Below, piece after piece: positions 58,609 to 64,000 of a stretch of DNA of 64,000 nt. Source of the DNA: Flavihumibacter fluvii (GTDB lineage: Bacteria > Bacteroidota > Bacteroidia > Chitinophagales > Chitinophagaceae); the NCBI RefSeq assembly GCF_018595675.2, contig NZ_CP092333.1:3806001-3870000 (forward strand). Reading direction: 5' to 3'. The first letter of the stretch is position 1, and every line of letters starts with the position of its first letter. A program made the translations under genes and the position numbers. The notes under the pieces are model-generated. The model made no database searches and was not told where the DNA came from. It was given only the letters and a program-made list of their open reading frames with translations.

Positions 58609-58869
58609 ATGCTGGAACAACAGATTAAAGAAGTGCCGGCTTATGCCAATATTACCCCACGGGCAGTAAAATTGCTGCATAATTTTTTCGTCAACATAGC
58701 GACCGATGAAGAAAAGAATGAATTAGACGGGTGGATGCACGAAAGCAACGCCAATGACTGTTTGTTCGACCTGCTGCTGGAATTCGATTTTAAACCTACC
58801 AAAATCGAAACGATTCCCATGCTCAGAAAGCTGCTATCCCGGGCGGATACGGGTATTTTCCCGGTATGA
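58609..58869 (+). CDS. Hybrid FecR-N-terminal-like small protein
   Basis: 86 residues, intact frame from the ATG at 58,609. Residues 1-50 (EVPAYANITPRAVKLLHNFF VNIATDEEKNELDGWM) match the start of the FecR protein at 16,928; the rest (LFDLLLEFDFKPTKIETIPM LRKLLSRADTGIFPV) matches the C-terminus of the orphan protein at 17,953. No membrane helix. The gene appears to have arisen by recombination between the two paralogous segments, deleting everything between. It may still be expressed. A longer frame to 58,399 includes relic sequence. Confidence 0.6.
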   Translation: MLEQQIKEVPAYANITPRAVKLLHNFFVNIATDEEKNELDGWMHESNANDCLFDLLLEFDFKPTKIETIPMLRKLLSRADTGIFPV

Positions 58870-59122
58870 CCCTATTGGGGATTTGTTTATATTAAAGCCG
58901 TTTTTCGTTTAGCTGTGACGAAGCTATGTGCTATTTCGCGCAGGCATCGACAATATGATTTGTATAGCGACAATCTCAAAAGTATATGGGATCAGCGCCT
59001 GGTTTTAAACAAATCGGCTTGTCCTAACGACAATTAGTATTGTATAATAAATAGTGGATGATAATCAGGGACACTTTTAACGATAGGGATCATTTAATTT
59101 CGTAAATATTAGCGTTAGCGGC
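58870..59122 (+). other. attI-like leader and insertion boundary (copy 2)
   Basis: Matches 18,319-18,581 over most of its length and ends in CGTAAATATTAGC then GTT (59,114), where similarity with copy 1 stops. The core GTTAGCGGC (59,114-59,122) is the exact complement of GCCGCTAAC, left core of the next attC-like site. The first cassette gene begins 4 bases later. Confidence 0.6.
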
Positions 59123-59125
59123 TAT

Positions 59126-59725
59126 ATGAAGCATTCTTCAATTCTGATCATTCTGTTTTTAACCACTTCATTTCTATTTGGTCAAAACGATAGTGCTTAT
59201 TGGGCTTTAATCCAAAAGCAAGTTAGAGTTATGGAACCTAAAGGAATAATTTATTATTCGAATCGTCTACCGAAGGATATCGTGAATAATTCTATAAAAG
59301 GGTTGCGAATGAAAACATTTAATAATGCTAAAGAATTGACTGGTATTAATGATTATAATTTGACCAATTCGGAGGTTAGATATATTCGACGCAGAATGAA
59401 AGAATCAGTTTTTGAAATTCTTCCCGATTCCCTTATTCCAATGTCAATAGCAATGGACTCTGATTCCATTGTAAATCGAATTAATGCAATCAACAGCCTA
59501 ATTAGCGATTCGGTTTTAAGACTTATACCTGGACAACGGCCGAAGACCCCTGTTTTAAAGTGGGCCTATTATTTTTCTAATCCGGTATACTTGAGAAATA
59601 ATACAATTCTTTTCTACTTTTTTATGTATTTCAGGGGTTCGGCAGGTGGACATTCCTATGGGGTAAGAAAACTTACAAATGGACAGTGGACGAATGAGTT
59701 GTATTTATTGGGGGGCAATTGGTGA
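59126..59725 (+). CDS. Hypothetical exported protein (first cassette of array 3)
   Basis: 199 residues with a signal peptide (SILIILFLTTSFLFGQ). The mature part is Asn/Ser-rich; an Arg-rich middle (YIRRRMKESVFEILPDSLIP) and a C-terminal aromatic block (WAYYFSNPVYLRNNTILFYF FMYF) stand out. Not recognised. It occupies the attI-proximal position just as an unrelated exported protein does at 18,596. Confidence 0.65.
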   Translation: MKHSSILIILFLTTSFLFGQNDSAYWALIQKQVRVMEPKGIIYYSNRLPKDIVNNSIKGLRMKTFNNAKELTGINDYNLTNSEVRYIRRRMKESVFEILPDSLIPMSIAMDSDSIVNRINAINSLISDSVLRLIPGQRPKTPVLKWAYYFSNPVYLRNNTILFYFFMYFRGSAGGHSYGVRKLTNGQWTNELYLLGGNW

Positions 59726-59729
59726 TACT

Positions 59730-59931
59730 GCCGCTAACAATTGCATTGGTATAAGCAGGGCTGGACAGTGAATGAATCAGCATTTGATATAATAATTAAC
59801 AATTGTTCTAGCTACTGTGGTACTAATCAGCATGTGTAATAAAACATGATCAATTCAATATGTTTCAGCTTTATATTTAATCAGCAGAGAATAAAACCCC
59901 TGCCTACACCAATGCATGGTCGTTGTGTGCC
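59730..59931 (+). repeat. attC-like recombination site 2a
   Basis: Left core GCCGCTAAC (59,730-59,738), arm ATTGCATTGGTATAAGCAGG; right arm CCCTGCCTACACCAATGCAT; right core GTTGTGTGCC (59,922-59,931), a ten-base exact complement of the next left core. Confidence 0.8.
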
Positions 59932-59961
59932 ATTAGTGGGACATCCTTAAATGCTGCAAAC

Positions 59962-60594
59962 ATGGATATAAAACCTCAACTCCTAGAAAAGCTTGATAAA
60001 ATTAGTAGGGTTTATATATTCGCCCAAGAAGCATACTTGTATACAGAATATTTTCACAAGCCAGATACAAAAGAAGAACTTGAATTAGTTACAAACTCAG
60101 CTCATGCCAGCGAAATTTCAGTAATAATGCATTTGATGTTTAGAACTCTTATTGTGGAGGTTTCTAAACTGTTTAGTAGATCAACTAATGACAGGTATCA
60201 GTTGAATATTTTCATTGAGTCATTGACACAAAATGGACATTTTAGAGAGATTAATATTTCCCCGGAAATGATTGAATTGTGGCGATCCAATATCCAAGTA
60301 AAAGAGTATATTATAAATAACATAATAGTGCTTCGAGATAAGATCTATGCCCATACGGACAACCCAATGAAAAAGTATGCGGAGGTGGATATCACTCTAA
60401 ATCAAATTGCATCTTTGCTGGAAATTGCAAAAGAGATTATATGTTATATTTATACAAACGTATTTTCTACTACTTTTCTTACGGATTCACCAACTTTTGA
60501 CCGTGAGAGATTTACATTACTTAAATTATTGGCAAAAGCCGAATCGAATAGACTTGGTGATATTAAGGCGATGTATTTGGGTGGACGAACTTAA
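59962..60594 (+). CDS. HEPN AbiU2-like protein (cassette gene)
   Basis: 210 residues from the ATG at 59,962; the frame is open from the attC core but earlier codons are site sequence. All-helical. EISVIMHLMFRTLIVEVSKL FSRSTNDRYQLN and LRDKIYAHTDNP fit AbiU2-type HEPN proteins, where R-x4-6-H (R...H in RDKIYAH) is the RNase signature. AbiU2 belongs to abortive-infection phage defence in lactococci; a similar job here is inference. The cassette is bounded by a 10-base perfect core match. Confidence 0.75.
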   Translation: MDIKPQLLEKLDKISRVYIFAQEAYLYTEYFHKPDTKEELELVTNSAHASEISVIMHLMFRTLIVEVSKLFSRSTNDRYQLNIFIESLTQNGHFREINISPEMIELWRSNIQVKEYIINNIIVLRDKIYAHTDNPMKKYAEVDITLNQIASLLEIAKEIICYIYTNVFSTTFLTDSPTFDRERFTLLKLLAKAESNRLGDIKAMYLGGRT

Positions 60595-60598
60595 TTAC

Positions 60599-60730
60599 GG
60601 CACACAACAAACGTATTGCTAAAAGCCGGTTGGAATATTCTTAACAAGCAGAAGCTAAATACCTTTTAACATTATACGGGCTGGACAATATTGCTGGGCC
60701 GGCCTTCAGCAATACGCCGCCGTTACCTGC
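60599..60730 (+). repeat. attC-like recombination site 2b
   Basis: Left core GGCACACAAC (60,599-60,608), arm ACGTATTGCTAAAAGCCGG; right arm GGCCTTCAGCAATACGCCG; right core GTTACCTGC (60,722-60,730). No later site answers this core, so it is probably the end of the array. Confidence 0.8.
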
Positions 60731-60862
60731 AAGGCAATTGGACAGCCAATATATTTTAAGCAGTTAAGACAATTTACATTAGCCTCCCTTTGACGACAAA
60801 AAAACCTAAGCCCACCCGCCACCTAGGCAAAGTACTGTCAAAATGAAATAAATTACGCTCTT

Positions 60863-60891
60863 GCAACATTTTTAAATTTGACCTGTCTAAT
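60863..60891 (+). promoter_or_regulatory. Putative autoregulated ECF promoter
   Basis: GCAACATTT (-35) and CTGTCTAAT (-10) in a 29-base frame identical in layout to 61,964-61,992. Start would fall near 60,898, at or next to the GTG start codon of the sigma gene, so the message may be almost leaderless. Confidence 0.65.
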
Positions 60892-60898
60892 TCAATAA

Positions 60899-61510
60899 GT
60901 GAACTTAAAAGATGAAAACAATGTGGCGGACCAACCTCTGGTTGACAAGGTATTACGTGGCAACACTAATGCTTTTAAGACCATTATAAAAAATACTGAA
61001 GGTTTGGTGGCTCAAATTGTTTTTAAAATGATTCCCAATGCGGAAGACAGAAAAGACATTGCACAGGACATTTATTTAAAGACATTTCAAAAATTAGGTA
61101 CTTTCAAATTTCAATCAAAGCTTTCTACTTGGATTGGACAAATTGCTTATAATACTTGCATAAACTACCTTGAAAAGAAAAAATTAGTGCTTCTTGACAA
61201 TATCAATGATGACACGGAATCCGACGATGAGGCATTAGAAAAGATGAACAGCAAAATTGAACCTTTTAGTAATGAAACCGAAAATTTAATTTTCAAAAAA
61301 GAGCTATCAGAAATTTTAAAAAATGAAATAGATAACCTTTCGCCAGTTTACAAGACATTAATAACTCTCTATCATATTGAAGAATTATATTACTCAGAAA
61401 TAGCTGAAATAACAGAACTACCAGAAGGAACGATAAAAAACTATTTATTCAGGGCGAGGAAAACACTAAGGAATAATTTATTGCTCACTTATAAAAGGGA
61501 AGCATTGTGA
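60899..61510 (+). CDS. ECF RNA polymerase sigma factor
   Basis: 203 residues with a GTG start. Sigma-2: VAQIVFKMIPNAEDRKDIAQ DIYLKTFQKLGTFKFQSKLS TWIGQIAYNTCINYLEK. Sigma-4: LSPVYKTLITLYHIEELYYS EIAEITELPEGTIKNYLFRA RKTL. Overlaps the anti-sigma gene by 4 bases (GTGA). It probably recognises the paired GCAACA/GTCTAA promoters, including its own. Target genes appear to be the downstream membrane protein and S41 peptidase. Confidence 0.9.
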   Translation: MNLKDENNVADQPLVDKVLRGNTNAFKTIIKNTEGLVAQIVFKMIPNAEDRKDIAQDIYLKTFQKLGTFKFQSKLSTWIGQIAYNTCINYLEKKKLVLLDNINDDTESDDEALEKMNSKIEPFSNETENLIFKKELSEILKNEIDNLSPVYKTLITLYHIEELYYSEIAEITELPEGTIKNYLFRARKTLRNNLLLTYKREAL

Positions 61511-61956
61511 CAAAGAAACATCTTACTGACGGTGAAATTCAGCAATACGTTTTGCAAAAAGAAGAGTGTGATATTGATATTGTTGAACATGTTCAGAATT
61601 GCAAAACTTGCAAAATAAAAGCAGAGGAATATAATCTGCTTTTTGAAGGAATTAAACAACAGGAAATACCGGTTTTTGATTTTAACCTGGCTGATTCAGT
61701 TATAGAGCAATTGCCCAAATCACGATATAAGGTTTCCAACGATAAATCCTTTTCCTACTTTATTTTTTTCATCTCCTTGTTTTCCCTTTGCATAATTTTC
61801 TATTTATTTAGAGACAGTTTATTGAGCCTGTTTAAAGAAATTTCCCCAATCTTGGTTGCTTTAATTGTTACTACAGTTCTATGTCTCTTTGTAATTCTAT
61901 GCATTGACATGTATAGAAAATACCAAACGCAAATGAAGACTTTAAATTTTTATTGA
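61507..61956 (+). CDS. Anti-sigma factor with zinc-binding-like N-terminus
   Basis: 149 residues with a GTG start overlapping the sigma stop. The N-terminal HVQNCKTCKIKAEEYN (His-x3-Cys-x2-Cys) is the ZAS-type motif of anti-sigma factors. Two membrane helices follow (SYFIFFISLFSLCIIFYLF; ILVALIVTTVLCLFVILCID). It should hold the sigma factor at the membrane until a signal releases it. The signal is unknown. Confidence 0.8.
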   Translation: MTKKHLTDGEIQQYVLQKEECDIDIVEHVQNCKTCKIKAEEYNLLFEGIKQQEIPVFDFNLADSVIEQLPKSRYKVSNDKSFSYFIFFISLFSLCIIFYLFRDSLLSLFKEISPILVALIVTTVLCLFVILCIDMYRKYQTQMKTLNFY

Positions 61957-61963
61957 AATAGTT

Positions 61964-61992
61964 GCAACATTTAATGTGGCTGCCTGTCTAAT
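61964..61992 (+). promoter_or_regulatory. Second putative ECF promoter
   Basis: GCAACATTT and CTGTCTAAT with the same 29-base layout as at 60,863-60,891, here 22 bases before the next start codon. Predicted to drive the membrane protein and S41 peptidase. Confidence 0.65.
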
Positions 61993-62013
61993 GAAATATA
62001 AAACTTAAATGAG

Positions 62014-62436
62014 ATGAAAAGAATAATAAATATAGTGATCATAGTCGCTACACCAATTATAGCAAACGCACAAAATACCAACACACAAGGTATAGACGAA
62101 GATATCTTCAATGCATGTGCTGCTATTTTTACGGCAGGACTGATTATGATATTCATTTTAGCAATCATCAAACGAATTATGGATTACCGTATAAAAAATA
62201 AAATTGTAGAAAAAGGAATTCCGGAAAATATAGCCTCATCTATTTTGCAAACGAGTCCAAAAGAAAATAGAAATACTAACATTAAGTGGTTTGCTCTTCT
62301 CGCCGGAATTGGTACCGGGCTCACCATAATTTATTATACACTTCCTTTAGGTATTCACTCTTTAGCAATTATGGCATTTTGCGTTGCTGCCAGTTTCTTA
62401 GGTTACTACTTTTTTCTTAAGCAATCCGAAAAATAA
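62014..62436 (+). CDS. Small membrane protein (DUF6249-like)
   Basis: 140 residues. Signal peptide or first helix (IINIVIIVATPIIANAQ), then helix AIFTAGLIMIFILAIIK, a basic linker (RIMDYRIKNKIVEKGIPENI ASSIL) and two C-terminal helices. Small membrane proteins with this RxxDYRIKxxxVEKGIPE-type linker commonly follow ECF sigma/anti-sigma pairs in Bacteroidota (DUF6249-like). Function unknown; it has its own ECF-type promoter, so it is probably a member of the sigma regulon. Confidence 0.65.
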   Translation: MKRIINIVIIVATPIIANAQNTNTQGIDEDIFNACAAIFTAGLIMIFILAIIKRIMDYRIKNKIVEKGIPENIASSILQTSPKENRNTNIKWFALLAGIGTGLTIIYYTLPLGIHSLAIMAFCVAASFLGYYFFLKQSEK

Positions 62437-62456
62437 CATTTACCGTTAAAATATTT

Positions 62457-64000
62457 ATGAACATGAAACTACTGACAAAGCCCACATTGTGGGACTGGAA
62501 ATATATTGCCTTCATTTTAATGATTATATCATTTATACAACCACTTGCTGCTCAGCAAAAACTACCAACAATAAAGGCAACATCAAGAATAGTGGACGTA
62601 AAAGATGGAGAAGTTTATCAAAAGGGTAGATGGAATTTATCACCCGAAAACAAACCGGATATTTATTTTGCTTTGGAGCCCGTACATGAAAAAAAGATAA
62701 CTTTTTATACAAACATAGATTCGATTTCATTTAATATCATTCCGGGTAGGAATTACGACTTCATTATTTTACTGAATAGCAAGGACACCTGTTATACTCA
62801 AATATCGACGATAAGACCCGTGAAAAAAACGGAACTTAATACTGTTTCATTAAACTATATAGAGCCTGAATTATTAAAACAGGACTTCACATTTTTTCGG
62901 GAAGAACTTGAAAGAAAACATGCAGGATTGTACCGTTATAAAAGCAAAGCCTTATTGGATAAATTATTTGACAGTTGCTTTGCTGCGTTAAATCGCCCTA
63001 TGCCACAATTAGAATTTGCCAAATCGATTATGTTCGTGATAAGTTCCATTGAAGACGGGCACACTGCATCAAATCTGCCTCGACTATTAATGAATTATTA
63101 TGGTGAAAATGAAAAAATGTTTCCCGTCCATGTTTTCTTCATCAATAAAAAGGCTTATGTACTTTGCAGCCGAATTAAAGAGCTCCCTGCTGAAACAGAG
63201 ATTTTATCAATTGATAATAAACCAATTTCGCAAATCAAAAAAGAGCTGTTTCAATATTTACCTTCCGACGGAAAAATTGAAACTAAAAAGAACCAGACAT
63301 TAAACAATGGCGCTTTCACTTTTCTTTACAATTGGATTTTTGGTAATAAAAATTCATTTATTGTTAAATACAAAACGAAGCAGGGAGAAATTAAAACAAC
63401 AAACATACATGCCGAGTACGTAAAGGATTTTGAATGTGATAATGGAAACGATTTAAATATCAAAAAGGATTTGCAGTTGGATTTTCCTAACGAGAATACC
63501 GCCTTACTAACCATTAAAACTTTTGATGATAACAGGTTGGCTGGAAAGCAGGATTTCAGAGACTTTCTTGCCACATCGTTTAAAGAGATTATTTCCAAAA
63601 GAATCAGTAATTTAATCATTGACTTGCGTGGAAATGCTGGTGGGGCAGATAAATATGGAGCTTTACTTTATTCTTATTTAACATACAAACCTTTCAAATA
63701 CTTTTATTCAATCGAATCAACTACAAGTAAAATTTCGTTAAAAGAAGATTCACTTCTTGGTATACAACAGCCGCAAAACAATAGCTTTAATGGAAAAGTT
63801 TTATTCTTAATTAACGGCTTATGTTTTTCTACTACGGCAGACTTTTGCTCAATAGCAAAAAGCAATAACAGAGGCAAATTCATTGGCGAAGAAACTGGTG
63901 GCGGATACTATGGAAATACTTCTGGACAAACCACAACGACCGAATTACCCAACAGTAAAATCTCTATTAAAATCCCTAAATTCAAATATTTGAACGATGT
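62457..64000 (+). CDS. S41 family (C-terminal processing) peptidase, 3' end missing
   Basis: At least 514 residues, running off the window. Signal peptide (YIAFILMIISFIQPLAAQQ). After about 130 unassigned residues come the S41 N-terminal helical block (FREELERKHAGLYRYKSKAL LDKLFD, SSIEDGHTASN) and the catalytic tail: LIIDLRGNAGGADKYGALLY, VLFLINGLCFSTTADFCSIA (Ser nucleophile in FST), RGKFIGEETGGGYYGNTSGQ. A typical exported Ctp-like serine protease without an obvious PDZ domain. Likely in the sigma regulon, 20 bases after the preceding gene. Confidence 0.85.
   Translation, partial: MNMKLLTKPTLWDWKYIAFILMIISFIQPLAAQQKLPTIKATSRIVDVKDGEVYQKGRWNLSPENKPDIYFALEPVHEKKITFYTNIDSISFNIIPGRNYDFIILLNSKDTCYTQISTIRPVKKTELNTVSLNYIEPELLKQDFTFFREELERKHAGLYRYKSKALLDKLFDSCFAALNRPMPQLEFAKSIMFVISSIEDGHTASNLPRLLMNYYGENEKMFPVHVFFINKKAYVLCSRIKELPAETEILSIDNKPISQIKKELFQYLPSDGKIETKKNQTLNNGAFTFLYNWIFGNKNSFIVKYKTKQGEIKTTNIHAEYVKDFECDNGNDLNIKKDLQLDFPNENTALLTIKTFDDNRLAGKQDFRDFLATSFKEIISKRISNLIIDLRGNAGGADKYGALLYSYLTYKPFKYFYSIESTTSKISLKEDSLLGIQQPQNNSFNGKVLFLINGLCFSTTADFCSIAKSNNRGKFIGEETGGGYYGNTSGQTTTTELPNSKISIKIPKFKYLND

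Noticed and set aside
1-64000. An integron integrase or other tyrosine recombinase within the window
   Set aside because: I looked for the R-HxxR-Y pattern in all plausible proteins and found none; the enzyme must be elsewhere if the arrays are active.
1-64000. tRNA, rRNA or riboswitch genes
   Set aside because: No cloverleaf with a CCA-type acceptor, rRNA-like segment or known riboswitch core was noticed by eye.

Overview
The window looks like chromosomal DNA from a Bacteroidota bacterium, probably Chitinophagaceae-like. The support is a SusC/SusD pair, three GH92 mannosidases, FecR and LytTR proteins, -33 TTTG / -7 TAnnTTTG promoters, weak Shine-Dalgarno signals and moderate G+C. I saw no rRNA, tRNA or CRISPR array. 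The source is inferred from gene content only.

Layout. (1) 1-10,612 is an integron-like cassette array. Single plus-strand genes (GIY-YIG, a two-gene cassette, PLD, PIN-like, PD-(D/E)XK-like and HEPN proteins) are separated by 130-205 bp imperfect palindromes. These behave like attC sites: each right-hand GTT core is the reverse complement of the left-hand AAC core of the next site. The array carries the end of one group II intron and a whole second one, and is closed by a decayed IS481-like element (10,613-11,813). (2) 13,730-18,595 is a module encoding LytTR protein, unknown 188-aa protein, DUF5675 protein, small membrane protein, AraC regulator, short FecR, second LytTR and an orphan FecR-N-terminal-like protein. 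It ends in a conserved leader that stops exactly at a GTT core, like an attI site. (3) 18,572-27,974 is a second cassette array starting at that leader: secreted and membrane proteins, two hydrolases, a NERD protein, a VOC protein, a decayed alkyltransferase, IS remnants and a 95-bp group II intron relic. (4) 28,032-30,503 holds small redox and enzyme genes.

(5) 32,622-57,735 is an alpha-mannoside utilisation locus: sugar MFS importer, a fused ROK kinase / mannose-6-phosphate isomerase, a GntR/UTRA regulator, three GH92 enzymes, one six-hairpin glycosidase, a PAP2/haloperoxidase lipoprotein, a giant VCBS lipoprotein, and SusC/SusD. ATGTATATACAT-like palindromes sit on two recognisable promoters and in the GntR/GH92 divergent region, so one regulator probably controls the locus. 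The inferred flow is: SusCD captures mannosides, GH92 enzymes trim them, the MFS protein imports mannose, and the fusion turns it into fructose-6-phosphate.

(6) 57,829-59,122 is a collapsed second copy of the LytTR/FecR module with the same attI-like leader, followed by a third array with two cassettes (secreted protein; AbiU2-like HEPN protein). A third, tiny relic of the module lies at 30,663-30,735. (7) 60,863-64,000 is an ECF sigma / anti-sigma operon with two matching promoters, a membrane protein and the start of an S41 peptidase that runs off the window.

The most novel element is the repeated pairing of the LytTR/FecR/DUF5675 module with an attI-like boundary and a cassette array, with no integrase gene in the window.
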